64,000 bases of DNA from Orobanche coerulescens (taxonomy: Eukaryota; Streptophyta; Magnoliopsida; Lamiales; Orobanchaceae), in contig CM065814.1 of NCBI GenBank assembly GCA_033398695.1, positions 83,222,358-83,286,357 of the forward strand, in the 5' to 3' direction. Below, in pieces: positions 1-12,262 of the stretch. The position numbers were made by a program, and so were the translations under genes. The notes below the pieces were generated by a model. The model ran no database searches. It had not been told where the DNA came from and saw only the letters and a program-made list of their open reading frames with translations. Positions within the stretch are counted from its first letter, which is position 1. Each line of letters starts with the position of its first letter.

Positions 1-242
1 ATGTAGTTTCTGGGCTTGTGCTCAGACCAATTAGTGTATGATTACATACACGATTCTTTCTCAGAACACATACCCACGCAGGGGCTAGAATACAATAACA
101 CTCCCATAAAACGGGAGAAACAAACCATCGGAGGGTTAACCAACAAGACTCTAACAAATACTCTGCCATTGGTCTTCATGTGATTAGTATCGTCGTCTTC
201 CATCATCCTTCGTATCGAACCTGTGATTCGCTCCCCAGCAAC

Positions 243-1398
243 CTACAAGTACACAGGCCTTGTCTGAGACATCCACCCCCCGAATACTCGGGGGTTAGCA
301 AAACTCCACTGTTTTGCTAGTGCAAGTATAAAACAGAAGTACAAGCCATACACAACATACTTCAAGAATGTAAAAATCTTAAATATACTTCCTGAGGTGA
401 CTCACTTGATCAAAACAGTTTGAATTATAAAAGGGGTAGGAAATAATACCACGTATCTCTTACAAAACATTTTACAATCTCGGGAGTTTTGAAAACATTT
501 GGAATTAAAGAATTCTCAAGTCCTTTCGAAAACATTTAGGGACACAGCCCAAAAGTCATTTTCCCAAAAACATTTATTTCGATAACAACACATGGGGTCC
601 ACGACCCGATCATGCCATAACAACCTGTTTTCATAAATTATTCGCGTCCCGTGCTAGCAAGCCACGGACCTCAGATGCTCCCGTAGAACAAACCCGAGTG
701 AATAACCCACAGGGAAACTATATCAAATCACATGTCACCGTAACAGCAGTCACATGACTACAAGCACAGATACGTACATAACCAAACCACAACCATAAGT
801 TATCCCGGCATCGGGCTAACAATCCACGAACCTCGGAGTCCCCGCAAGACATACCCGATGATAACCCCACCAATTATCTCGGCATCGGGCTAACAAGCCA
901 CAAACCTCGGAGTCCCCGCAAGACATACTCGGATTGGATAACCCTACGGTCACGCCCGACCCATACTAACAAGTATGGATCCTGGAGATTTATGAATCCT
1001 ACCCGGAGGCACATCACTTTCAACGATCACATAACAATGAGCAGAACATCCAGCCAAGCAACACTTAAACATCACAACCTCCTTTCAAAGGAGTAATAAT
1101 TAATATCACACACATTACGTTCTTACCGAACAAGTACACATAATATTACGTAATCCCCGGCAAAGGATTACAGTATATTAAACTCACTCAAAGTGATCAT
1201 AGCATCTTTCAACATACCAAACCAACACACATATTCCGAGAACACATATATTCACGAAGTACACGAATTATCATTGAAAGACAACATTTATCGAGAATAC
1301 TGATCCCTTTTTACGTTCATTAAACATTGGGTTTCGCATAAAATCATTTATCAATAATTATGCCTACGAAACATGAAACGTATGGACACGATACTTGC
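243..1398 (-). other. Predicted GC-AG intron within the gypsy LTR
   Basis: On the minus strand the donor reads GAG|GCAAGTA (GC at 1398-1397). The acceptor is a TAG ending at 243. A CTAAC branch-like site lies at about 295, followed by the CCCCCGAGTATTCGGGGG hairpin (277-294). A stronger GT donor (GAG|GTAATT) lies upstream at 1763. Matching sites recur in the other gypsy LTRs of this window. Splicing is inferred and not shown. Confidence 0.4.
801..945. repeat. Two-unit tandem repeat (about 74 bp) inside LTR intron
   Basis: Units start at 801 and 875 and share the words GGCATCGGGCTAACAA and CTCGGAGTCCCCGCAAGACA. A degenerate third unit lies near 646-710. It sits between the GC donor and the branch-like site, as do the minisatellites of the other gypsy LTRs. 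Confidence 0.75.
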
Positions 1399-1940
1399 CT
1401 CGATACCACGAGCAAGTACTCCGACGAACACGGCTCGACCGGGACACTCCGAAAACCTACAACTTCCGAAAAACACAACGAAAACACTATCACAACGAGA
1501 ACCAAGACCAAGAACAACAAAAAACCCATCAATCTATTGAAGGAAAACTCAATGGGACATTTAATCGAACATTAAATGTTCAATAATTCCCAAGAACACT
1601 CGAATCGTCAATCGAGTTAAACAAACTCGATATATGGATATACAATCTATGAAACACGGTTAATAACATCATACTACACCAACTGATGCATCAAAATCGG
1701 ACTAGAATCGAAATCAAGAACAAATCTCCAAGAAAGTCAACTCGAAGAAAAATCAAGAATTACCTCAATCCAACGAAGAACAAGGGATTAGATGATGTTA
1801 CAATCACCTAGAGATCTCCAAAACACCTTGGAATTGAGTAGAACCGACCAAGAACTCGAACCCTAGCCTCACCCGTCCGACAGCCGCGAAGAGAAGAGAA
1901 GAAAGGGAGAAAAATGGGGTGAGAAACCCGTCTGTCCCCC

Positions 1941-2160
1941 TTATATACACCAGCGACGCACGACCATCACGCACGACCAAATGCTCGTGTGTTTGGTCGT
2001 GCGCTAAGCCACTGCCCAGCCACTGACACCACACACGAGCACCGCGCATGACCAGTTGCTCGTGTGTCCTGCTCGTGCATCCCTGGAGCTTACTGCCGAG
2101 CGCTGGATGCGCACGAGCTCCGCGCACGACCACGTGCTCGTGTGGCCTGCTCGTGTGTTA
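1941..2160 (-). promoter_or_regulatory. Palindrome array (1956-2160) plus TATA box (1941-1950)
   Basis: The array consists of repeated GCACGAC, GCTCGTG and CACGAGC half-sites that together form CpG-containing inverted repeats. Immediately downstream on the minus strand is GTGTATATAAGGGG, a good plant TATA box. This places the array in U3 just upstream of the start of transcription. Confidence 0.55.
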
Positions 2161-2695
2161 CAATAGGAGGCCAATATCGAGCCCGACACGGCCCCGAAAC
2201 CCGAACTTGAATATGAATCGAAGATACGGTTACGAAGTACTTGCGAAAACGAAACCAAGCGCTAAGAGAACACATGATTCCGACCACCCGAAGGCTCGAA
2301 ATTCGACAATGGAAAGTAATTACCCCAAACTTTGGGAAATTACGAAAACGGCCCAAAACGTCCGAAATACACGATACACGATCGAAACACCAAACCAAAG
2401 CTCGCAACACGAATAATAACATTAAATGAACTTACGAGAAACTCGAAACAACAATTTCGGATGAGATTCGCAAGAATCGAACTCAAGTGCGGAAAAACCG
2501 CTTAAGAACACGGAACTCAACAAATGAATTAGTAACTGCATTCAATTTCCAAAAAACGATACCGAAACGAACTCGGATGATAAAAAGTGTAGAATTAATT
2601 ATTCTCTAAATGACGAAACAGTCATGAGAGAGCCGTCAAAACAGACTTTCGCTGAAAAAAAGAAATTACCGGAAATCAAAATTATGGGTATTACA

Positions 2696-4697
2696 GCTTC
2701 GACCTTTCATCATTCGGATTGTGAACAAAATCTTTACATCCGAAAACCCTTAAGTGGCGGTATGAGATGTCTTTACCGCTCCACACCTTATTCGGGACAT
2801 CAAACTCCAAAGGAACACACAGTGCCAAATTAATAACATGAACCTCCATGTTCAAAGCTTCTCCCCAAAACGACTTTGGCAATACGACATGTGAGAGCAA
2901 ACATCGAGCTCTCTCGACCAAAGTCCGGTTCATTCTCTCCACCAAGCCATTGAGTTGCGGAGTCTTCGGGGGCATCTTTTGATGTCGGATTCCTTGTTCT
3001 CGGCAATATTCATCAAAGGGTCCGGTGTACTCTCCACCATTGTCCGTCCAGATACACTTTAGCTTCTTCCCGGTCTCTCTTTCCACCGAGGCATGAAATT
3101 GCTTGAAAGTGTCTAACACTTGATATTTGGTCTTCAAGGTGTATGCCCACACCTTCCTGGAGTGATCGTCGATGAATGTGACAAATTATCGGCAACCACC
3201 GAGCGTCCTAGTCTTCATAGGACCACAAACATCGGAATGAACAAGATCAAGCACATTTTCCTTCCGTGAAGGAGTATGACTCTTAAAAGTAACTCTCCTT
3301 TGCTTCCCGTCTAGACAATGAGAGCATCTTTTAAGGTGTACCTTATGAACCCCAGACAACGCCTCCTTTTTCGACAATAGTGCCATCCCTTTTTCGCTCG
3401 TGTGACCGAGCCTCTTATGCCATAGCTCGGCCATGTCATTATTGTCAATTGTGTTCACGAAATTAGTCGTGACCTTCGGAAGTGTCACGTACAATTTTCC
3501 TTCCTTTTGTCCTCTCCCGACAATCAAGGAACCTCTAGTGAGTTTCCACAACCCCTTGCTAAAACCGCTATGATAACCGTCATCATCGAGTAAACCAACG
3601 GACATAACATTAAGCCTCATATCCGTAACATGTTTTATATTCCGTAAAACAAGTTCCATTCCGGTGTCGAATCTCAAATGTACATCTCCCACTCCAACAA
3701 TCTTGGATAACCCATCGTTACCCATCTTGACTATACCAAAGTCGCCCAGAGTATAAGAGGAGTAAAAATCTCTACGTGATGTAACATGACACGTAGCACC
3801 ACTATCGACCACCCAACTTGAATCATCTCTCGCAAGGTTTACCATATCATAATCACAACAAACAAAGAATTCTTCGGTAGTAATATTTACTTCGGCTTTA
3901 TCATTACTACCGCTTTCCTTCTTTTGTGAATTCTCTCAGCCTTGGCGATTCTCCTTCTTCAATTGTCGGCAAAATTTCTTTGTATGCCCTTTCTTACCAC
4001 AATGGTAATATTCGATATTGGCATACTTCCCCTGGGAACTACTCCTTTGTGGCCCTCTATTACTCGGACCTCTACTTTGACCTCTCCCCCGTCTTTTGGT
4101 AACTAGAACATCCGACTGTGACGAAGATCCTTGTGCTTTTCTTCGGACCTCCTCATTGTACATGTTCCCTTTAGCTAATTCCATCGAAATGACTCCATCA
4201 GGGGCGGAGTTAGACAATGACGTTCGGAACGTCTCCCAAGAGTCCGACAATATGCCTAATGACCACAAAGCTTGTACCTCCTCTTCGAATTTAATTACCA
4301 TTCCGGCAAGTTGATTAATTATGCCTTGGAATGCATTTAAATGATTCGATAGAGGAGTTCCATCTCTAAACTTCAAATTCATCATTTGTTTAATGAGGAA
4401 TAACTTATTATTCCCCGTCTTCCAAGCATATAATTGCTCGAGCTTGTGCCAAAACTCTCGAGCATCCTTCTCTCCACTAATATGGTTCAAAACGTTGTCA
4501 TCCACCTATTGTCGAATGTATCCACAAACTTGGCGATGCAAGATAGTCCACTCCGCGTCGGACTTCCCTTCCGGTTGATCTTTGCTAAAAACCGGCAAAT
4601 AATAATCCTTCACATATAGAAGGTCTTCCATCTTCCCCTTCCATACGTGGTAGTTTGAACTGTTCAAGTTAACCATTCTACTCGTGTTGGCTTCCAT
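2696..4697 (-). pseudogene. copia gag-pol polyprotein (gag, protease, integrase), degenerate
   Basis: A single reading frame from an ATG at 4697 runs to the insertion point, broken only by three stops: TAG near 4506, TGA near 3934 and TAA near 3184. Recognisable parts, in order, are: a gag domain (NYHVWKGKMEDLL, UBN2-like); a CCHC knuckle with altered spacing (YYHCGKKGHTKKFC); protease DSGATCH at about 3800; the pre-integrase HKRLGH motif; and integrase core DVCGP, FIDDHSRK, TDNGGEY and PQLNGLVERMNRT. The early stops look like point mutations, since the frame is kept throughout. RT is missing because of the gypsy insertion. Confidence 0.9.
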
Positions 4698-4742
4698 CTT
4701 ACAATTGAGATACTTAAACAACCACGAAACAACAAATCACGT

Positions 4743-4755
4743 GGCTCCGACACCA
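4743..4755 (-). other. Primer-binding site of copia 1
   Basis: Minus-strand TGGTGTCGGAGCC lies next to the LTR end (CCAACA then AAG). It is a diverged form of the tRNA-iMet primer site TGGTATCAGAGC. Confidence 0.6.
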
Positions 4756-4758
4756 CTT

Positions 4759-5809
4759 TGTTGGGAAAAACAACGACTAACGTCACAACGAAAAATGCAG
4801 AACCTCGTTTGACAAATTCCCAATCTTCAGTTGCAACTTTGTGGTTACCGACGAGTAGAGCAAACCAATTACAACTCGAGAAAAAAAATACAAATGACGT
4901 CCGAAAAACAATAAACACGAAACACAATATTTTAGCGTGGAAAACCCCTCAAGACGAGAGTAAAAACCACGGGACCGAAGCCGCTTAAATCCACTATCAC
5001 CAATACACACAATACACAATCGTCCCTAATACAAACTAAGGGTATACACCAATCGTCAAATACTTGGTAATAAAAGTTCTTCAAATATTTGGAATCAACA
5101 ACAACAAGATCGAGAAAAGAAACAACCGTAAATAGCTTACACAAAGAGCTAACGAAATACCCGAACTTCCGGACTCAAAATCTCGATCTACACCGGTGAA
5201 AAGATTTGCTCAATAGCTACCAAGCTCTTGTCAAAAGATCACGATGATCTGACCGATAAATCTCCGGGAAATTGAAAAATTGTATTTCTCTCTCTTGTTT
5301 CTCTCTCTATCTCTCTATTGTTCTTCTCTCAAAGTATGTATAAGATGAAGTGATGAAGTCCCGTAAGAAACCTGCTAGAAATAGATCCCCTTTGCTAGTT
5401 GACCTCCGTGTGCCGCGGCTCGGCCAAAGTGTGCCGCGGCACACAACAAAAAACATGCCTAGTGATTCGAGCAGGGGCCACGGCCCGGCAGGAGGGTGCC
5501 GCGGCCCAGAGTACAGACGATTCGGCCTTTGTAAAGCAAAATGACGGGGACTGCGGCCCAGAGTACACAAGGGTCGGGCGATGCTGGGTGATTTCGGGGG
5601 CCGCGGCTTGGCAGCTGTGTGCCGCGGCCCGGCAGTGCAATGTGAGAAAAATGACTTTTCAAGTGTAGTGCCACGGCCCGGAGGGTTTGTGCCGTGGGCC
5701 GGAGTCCAGTCGACTCCGAAAATGCCTATATTTCGGAAATTACTCCTACAGTTGTATCATATGATGAGTTGATGAACAAAAGGATATCAATGCCTCCAAA
5801 AATACAACA
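4759..5809 (-). repeat. LTR of copia 1 (5' LTR in element orientation)
   Basis: It runs from TGTTGGG at 4759 to TACAACA at 5809 (1051 bp on the plus strand), with copia-type TGTT...AACA ends. A primer site lies beside the inner end and host exon beside the outer end. A CT-rich tract lies at 5283-5330. A TATA-like CTTATACATAC (about 5333-5344) lies just downstream of the GC-palindrome array in element orientation. Confidence 0.8.
5407..5705. repeat. GTGCCGCGGC(A/C/T)C array in the copia LTR
   Basis: About eight to ten perfect or decayed copies of a palindrome built on CCGCGG, spaced 20-60 bp. Several are followed by CAGAGTACA (for example 5496-5516). The same motif and tail recur in the Athila element at 46303-46625. 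In element orientation the array precedes the TATA-like site. Confidence 0.8.
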
Positions 5810-5812
5810 AGA

Positions 5813-7314
5813 TCGGTTCGCCCACATATTAAATCCCATCTAGAAGCTGTTTCCTCCTCAGAATCTTCTGCCGCACCGCCGAAAGGATGGGAAATGCAAG
5901 ACCAGTTGCCAGCTATAGACCTAAGGCGGACAGTGTGTCAAAGAGAGGGCAGATGTTAAAAGCTGATAGCGACTTTTTTAGCGTAAAGTCATTGAGCGAG
6001 TTGGGGTGTACGGACTACATCATTGAATCTTTAAGAAGCTTGCAGTACAGACGCCCTTTACATATTCAGGTTTGCTTTTTTGCCAAATTATAACCCTCTT
6101 GTAATTATCACTGTAATATCCGCGTTCAGTGTCTCTTCGTTATAGCATATAGAGTTGCATCCAGTTTTCTGAACGGCTCTTTGTAATGACTCAAGATAAT
6201 ACATCTGCTTGGGCAATTGATATTTGATATTTTTGCTGGACCTTGTTCCCATCCTCAATATTTCTTTCTGACGACGTCCAAGCGAGACTTGTCATCATTC
6301 TTTCATGCTAGTTTTAACAAGTTGGTACATTCATTCATCATATGTAGTACGTTCCTCATGCTTTTAGTTGACTTGCTTCCTTACATGCAAATACGGGTAC
6401 CGGCTTGTTGCTTCTGTAATATGCCATTTTAATGAGGTTTTACCTGGATCATGCTCTTTTATATAGTTTATCCAACTTGTAATAGAACAGGTCTAATAGT
6501 GTCAGAATGTATTATAGTCAATTATGCATTGTCATTTTCTATAGTGGAACTTCTGTTTTTTCATCTTGGTACGGAAAATACTCAAAAGGTTTTTGTTAAA
6601 TGTGGTAATTAATGCAGGCTATGGCATTTGTGCCAGTTATAGGTGGAAAAAGTTGTATAATGGCTGATCAGAGTGGATCTGGTAAAACTTTGGCATATCT
6701 GGTTCCACTTGTACAGCGTCTTAGACAAGAAGAAACTGAAGGACTTAGCAAACCAGCATCAAAAAATCCTCGAGTTGTAATACTGGTCCCAACTGCTGAG
6801 TTGGCCTCTCAGGTCCGACATATGTTGTGCACATAAATCATTTTTTTAGGTTTTTGTTTAAATGGTGCTTCGGTATATCTGTTTACTTCTTTTCACCGAA
6901 ATGAACATATATGAAAAGAATAGCACATTTTGGAAAACCAGATATGCCTATTTTTTCTGCTGCTTCCATTACTTCTAAAGTTACAAGGGAAGATCTATTT
7001 ATGCCTTATTGCACTATGGTGCTTTTGTGCATTTAAGTATAGATGGGGTTCATTTGCTGCATTGTGGTTCTGTTTGATCAGTATCTTCTATTGCATTCCC
7101 TAACACATTCGGAAATACATTGTCAGGTTTTGAGTATTTGCCGGTCACTCTCCAAAGTTGGTGTTCCTTTCCGATCTATGGTTGCCACTGGTGGTTTTCG
7201 GCAGAGAACTCAGTTGGAGAATCTTAAGCAGGAAATAGATGTTTTAATTGCAACTCCTGGCCGATTCATGTTCCTAGTTAGTGAGGGATTCCTGAAGTTG
7301 ACAAATCTCAAAAG
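5813..7314 (+). pseudogene. RH50: DEAD-box RNA helicase, RH50-type, internal fragment
   Basis: Three exons are recognisable: 5813-6069, 6618-6812 and 7127-7314. Each junction is a good GT/AG site and the frame is kept across introns. Motifs seen are the Q-motif region ending RRPLHIQ, Walker A QSGSGKT, motif Ia PTAELASQ, TGGFRQRTQ and ATPGRF. The PTAELASQ and GGFRQRTQLENL wording matches plant RH50 proteins of the DEAD-box family. A one-base loss near 5887 separates the first 25 codons from the rest of exon 1. The N-terminus is cut by copia 1, and the exons carrying the DEAD/DEVD box and the helicase C domain are absent after 7314. A hugely expanded intron with later exons beyond the window is possible but less likely. 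Confidence 0.8.
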
Positions 7315-7729
7315 GTTCGGGCCTTCTATTATTGTTCTGATGGCTTTGTGGGTTGGTTGTCTTATTCATACATTTATCTGATTGTTTCTTAGTCTAATAC
7401 GAGTCATTCAGACCCGTGCGATGCACAAAGGTTGTATCTAAGTGTTCATTGCGTAATAGTTGAGTTATACGTTGAGTTAAAGGGAGGTTAAACGCATATG
7501 GCTCTTTCAAAATAAGGTTTAATAAAAAATGACACATTACAAAAACTCAAAGGAAGAATAGTTATAATTATGTAATTTGTTTAACTGTTGGAATGAGATA
7601 TATCATTGCACCTTGGAGCAACAATTACGCACCAAACTTATTTTGTAACATATTTGTTTAGTCGAATAACTCTTTTTGATACTTGCTAAACCAAAGTCCA
7701 CTTTTAATGTGATTTATGTCAATCTACTA
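7315..7729. other. Remnant intron and intergenic DNA
   Basis: It begins with the GT of the last RH50 intron. An ACCCGTGCGATGCAC word, common at plant transposon ends, occurs at about 7412-7426. Nothing coding is seen. Confidence 0.4.
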
Positions 7730-8554
7730 CAGTGTTCTAAAAATCGGCCTAGGCGGTCGCCTAGGCGCTAGAAGGTGGCCCTCCGCCCCGACTACCCCCT
7801 AATCGGTTCTGCCAGGCGGCTAGGCGGGTCTTAGGCGGGCTAGGCGGGTACTAGGCGGGCTAGGGGCGGGTACTAGGCGGGCTAGGCGGGTCCTAGGCGA
7901 CTACCCCATCTGTCCAGATTTTTTCCTTTTCTATTTTATTTTTTAACGTTTTGTCCAATAACGTGTTTTCCTTCGCTAGACCCTCAAACCCTAAGTACCG
8001 TTTTCCTTCTCCTGTATCTCCCGGTCCATTCGTTTCTTCCTTTTCACCTTCGCTGCGGAGACTATCATCTAATTCTTCATCTGCCCGCGCACCAAATAAT
8101 CGGCAGCTCACCTTCTTCTAGCCCAGTTTTTACATTCCGGCCGTTTCATCATCTTCAGAGTTCCGGTGGTTCTTCCATCTTCTGGTCAGTGTTCTTCCAG
8201 CTCACCTTCGGGTTTTCTTTTTCTTTATTTTTTTAAAAAAAAAGCTGCTGTAGATGGAGAACCTATATTGGAGGAAGGATATGGAGATGAGGAAGACATG
8301 GAATTTTGACTTTAGTTTGTGACTTTTGCTTTTTGAATGTTTTTTTTTTCAAGACTATTGGAATGTTGTTTTTTTCCAAGACTATTTTTGAAAAGAATAT
8401 TATTATGCATTTTGTATGCATATATAAAAATAAATAAAATATAAAATATATAAAAAAACGCCTAGCGCCTAGCCGCCTAGGCGCCGTCTCCAAGGCCTAG
8501 GCGCTAGAAGGTCCTCGTCCGCCCGCCTACCGCCTAGCGCCTTTTAGAACATTG
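7730..8554. mobile_element. hAT-type non-autonomous element (MITE-like)
   Basis: It is bounded by identical 8-bp target duplications atctacta (7722-7729 and 8555-8562), the hAT length. The ends are CAGTGTTCTAAAA and its near-perfect inverse (CAATGTTCTAAAA on the other strand). The subterminal regions are packed with direct and inverted copies of CCTAGGCG and CTAGGCGGG (7750-7905 and 8457-8545). The middle is A/T-rich with no transposase. Confidence 0.9.
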
Positions 8555-8562
8555 ATCTACTA

Positions 8563-9776
8563 CAATAAGCATCAATTAAACATAGCCCTATATGTTTAGC
8601 ATTTTTTTAAATGATAACTCTTTTATTTGTTCAACAAAAATTCATATTATTATGCTAACGATGACATTAAATTACACTTTTGTTACATTAGTACAATACA
8701 AACTTGTATAAAACTATGATTCTCGTATATTTATACCAAGTAACATAAAAATGGTCTTGTTAAATGAAAATTAAAAACTTAACCCATTGGAAAATGAACA
8801 CCCACGACTCTTTAATTTGGACTTGACTATGATATCGTTATTGTCTCAAAAGATGCTTTGATATGGTGCTTTTTGGAATCGAACAGCTCACTTAACCTTG
8901 AATATGTCTTTTAATTATTAGCACATGTAGCAGGCATGGAGTTTATATTTGATTAGTAACTTATACCTTATGTATTTCTTACATGCTCTCGGAACTTCAC
9001 ACTGTCTCAGACATATATTTTTTTCACTTGACAATAGAGTTAAACCGACAATATTTAAGATCATTACATATATAGAAGGATGTACAGTTTGATATGGGTG
9101 TTTATCTTGTCCAATGACACCAATGACATTGCCATAAGCTATGTGGGGGCTGATGCGCTCTTTAGTTACAATTCAGTATAAACAATCAAACATCTAAAAG
9201 ATGTGAGAATCATCTTCAAAATATTTCTCAATAATACACTTCAACAAACATGTACGTACTAAATGTTGCAAAAGGGAATTTGTAGACCGTACTACAACGG
9301 AGTTGTGCCCATCAAAACCGAATGAATTTGATATGGCTGCATTACACAAAGAACTTGAATAAGTGAACTGCAAAAGCTTGTCAACCATTAAGGAGGTAAT
9401 GTTAATATACTCACCAATGTTAATTTCGTGTTGTGCCTTTTGATATGCAACTGTGTGGAACTCTACTGCAGGTTCTAGGTTCTACATATGCAGCATGTAC
9501 GTTAGGTTTAGCGGATCCGAACAGCACAAGAAACCTATATATCTTATAAAAACACACACATGATGACCACATTAACCTTTATAACAGATGATCAGGAATA
9601 CATATGTTAAGTCGCAATGTAGTCCATACAAATGAGTTGCCAACGAAACAAAACTACTCAGTATATAATTAAGGCATGGATACTTGAAAGTGTATAGTGT
9701 TACCTTGCACGTTTTCAGAAGCTTCGTTGCCGAAACAGTTTGTCGTTACCGATACCTAGTCGTTCGTGTTTGGTGG
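8563..9776. other. Intergenic DNA without recognised features
   Basis: A/T-rich sequence. A 64-codon open frame at 9194-9388 on the minus strand has no recognisable motif and is not called. Confidence 0.5.
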
Positions 9777-10587
9777 CAAGGTGTAACACCCCCAATCCAC
9801 TCAGGGATATTACACGTCGTAGACCCTCTCCTCGAGGATCTACCAGGCTGATAACTAAAATCAAACATCTAAACATCGCCTTTAAGGCTTAAATGACTCA
9901 GTAGACCGATGTGGTCTTTCAATAATAACATACAACTCAATTCCAAACACATACCCACGCAGGGGTCAAAATACAATAAACTCCCGTACAACGGGAAAAA
10001 GATACTGCAGCGGAAAAGAAAATACAACTAGACCAATACGACATCAACGGATCCTCGTGTGATTAGTATCGTTCATCTTTCATCATCCTTCGTGCCGACC
10101 CTGTGCCATGCTCCAAAACCTGAATGCAAAAATAGACATCCACCCCCCGAATACTCGGGGGTTAGCAAAACTCCACTGTTTCGCTAGTGCAAGTACAAGT
10201 GCAAAAATACGAGCCATACAATTCACATTCCACGAATAACAATAACCAGGAATCATCAAAGATCCAAACGTGATGAAAATTACTTCCCGAGGCAAGAGTT
10301 TGGGTAAAACATTCCGAAACCGAAAGACCACAATTAAGGGGAACAATTTGTAAAACAGTTTAAAATGCCATCGAGAGTTTTAATAGAAAACAATTTAGGA
10401 TTATCAAATCCTAATCTTTCCAAAATCAACAGGGTCACAGCCCAAAGGTTTTGTTTTCGCAATTAGAAAACCAACAGCAATACACAAGGTTAAAACCCAT
10501 GTCACGTGTCTTCGGCGGACATAACATCAATACAATATAATCGCCCAAGATACGTAAACCTTGGTCACCAAAAATACAACATCAACT

Positions 10588-10975
10588 CGTGAATCCAGGG
10601 CTATACCATTGGATTCCCTTCGTGGCCCCGTCGGACCCTCCCAAGGTGAGTAGAATGCGTTTTCGAAATCATATACACCAATTCGTGAAGTTTTAGTCGT
10701 GAATCCAGGGCTATACCATTGGAATTCCCTCCGTGGCCCCGTCGAACCCTCCCGAGGTGAGCAAATACATTCACCAAACATACACACGCACTCGTGAAGT
10801 TTTACTCGTGAATCCAGGGCTATACCATTGGAATTCCCTCCGTGGCCCCGTCGAACCCTCCCGAGGTGAGCAAATACATTCACAAAACAAACAACCGCAC
10901 TCGTGATTTAGGGCTATACCATTGGAATTCCCTCCGTGATCCCGTCGGACCCTCCCGAGGTGAGCGAAATACATT
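10588..10975. repeat. Four-unit minisatellite in left LTR of E
   Basis: Units start at 10588, 10698, 10807 and 10902 (95-110 bp). Each holds CCAGGGCTATACCATTGGA, or a close variant, and CCCTCCCGAGGTGAG. The last unit is decayed here (CGTGATTTAGGG) but better kept in the right LTR. Confidence 0.85.
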
Positions 10976-11873
10976 CACACAATTAACATGTCACAACAAG
11001 GATATTCATACAATCCACCAAAGGCAACAAACACAAAGCACGACATAATCGTCAAATCATAATGCACCAAAAATGAGATAATATATGCACACACGCGTTA
11101 TCAAGCGCAACATCAACACCAAACATATCCATAGGATTCACATAGTCACTTACAACCCACACAATTTACAAAACACACGCGTTTTGAAAGTGAGCCTTTA
11201 ACGAGGCTAGTCGAATCTTTTGAAAAACCCGTTTCAAACAAACACACACACATACCAACAATGAAATGAATTCCCTAACACGACTTAAAGCCGTTGAATT
11301 CAAAGAACAAATGACGAAGGTTCAAGGATTTCCCCCAAAACGGCCAAGAACACGATTCGTCCCGTCAAAACCCGAAAACGGAATTCCAAGTTGAAATATG
11401 GATATACAATCCATAGAATATGTTTAACAACATCATTTAACCATAATCGATCCATCGAAAACGGATGAAAAACGAGATCGGGGACAAATCCCCCGAAAAG
11501 TCAATTCGAAGGAAATCAAGAAATATACTTCGATTCGACGAAGAACAATGGATTAAATGATGTTAAACACGAGAATACTACCAAGATTAATCATACCCAT
11601 CATGAATTAATCAACAACACGGAACGAATCGGACAAAAATGCAAAAACCCCCAAATTCACGGAATTAGGGTTCTAAGGAAGATTACCTTGATTCGCTGGA
11701 TCAAAGGATGATAACGGATGATTGATTGATGTTATGAACTCAAGAACTTCATGGATTTGTTGTTAAACAACATGCCTTCGTCACCCATGAATCGCCAGTC
11801 GCGGACGGAGAAGGAAGGAAATGAAAAACGAAGGGAAAAGTGGTGATTCATCATATATATATCGGGCCGGAAC

Positions 11874-12262
11874 TAGCGTGCGCTAGCCTTCCCGGACTAG
11901 CGTGCGCTATCGGCCGCACGGCCGAGCACTCTCGGCCATGGCCCGCATGACCCGGCACCACCAACCAATTCTGCCGACCATGACTGTCCGCCCGACTCCG
12001 CTAGCGTGCGCTACGGCCGGAAGCCTGCGCGCTAGCCGACTGGCCCAAGAGCCTCTGGATCGAACCGCCTTGTAACGTACGCTTGGCCGGCCGCGGCGCT
12101 ACGCCGCCGACTAGCGCGCTACGCTCGGCGTAGCGTGCGCTACTGCCGATCCTTCCCGATTCCAACCCCGAAACCCCACTGCCCGCGAGCAAGGCGTTGG
12201 TCGACCAGCTAGCGTCGCTACACTGCCGTTAGCGCGCGCAGCCTTCCGGCGATGGCGCGCTA
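11874..12262. repeat. TAGCGTGCGCTA palindrome array, left LTR of E
   Basis: Many perfect and decayed copies of TAGCGTGCGCTA and GCTAGCGCGC words, mixed with CCGGCC palindromes. On the minus strand the array ends just before the TATA box at 11853-11862. Compared with the right LTR copy, the array carries many small insertions and deletions while flanking LTR sequence is nearly identical. Confidence 0.8.

Larger units (their letters stand above)
1..2695 (-). mobile_element. Ty3/gypsy LTR, partial (left part outside window)
   Basis: Read on the minus strand, this LTR begins TGTAATACCC at 2695 and runs out of the window. It interrupts the copia integrase frame, and the 5 bp after it (gcttc, 2696-2700) would be its target duplication; the other copy is off-window, so solo LTR versus full element cannot be decided. 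It shares boxes with the LTRs at 9782 and 15249: the CGAGGCAAGTA box, the GCTAACCCCC hairpin and the CACTAGC box. The intervening sequence differs, so it is a sister family, not a copy. There is no coding sequence; short open frames here are fortuitous. Confidence 0.8.
2696..5809 (-). mobile_element. Ty1/copia retrotransposon 1, 5' half
   Basis: The order on the minus strand is LTR (4759-5809), primer site (about 4743-4755), gag, protease and integrase. The element is cut at 2695 by a gypsy LTR; the rest (RT, RNase H, 3' LTR) would lie beyond the left edge. Its right LTR end (TACAACA, 5809) abuts exon sequence of an RH50-like helicase. The TSD candidate on that side is agatc (5810-5814); the partner is not visible. 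Confidence 0.85.

Noticed and set aside
5887..6093. MGNARPV... as the true start of a small gene
   Set aside because: Coding likeness continues upstream in another frame to 5813; the ATG only looks like a start because of a one-base loss.
9194..9388. 64-codon minus-strand frame in intergenic DNA
   Set aside because: No motif, no splice or promoter context.
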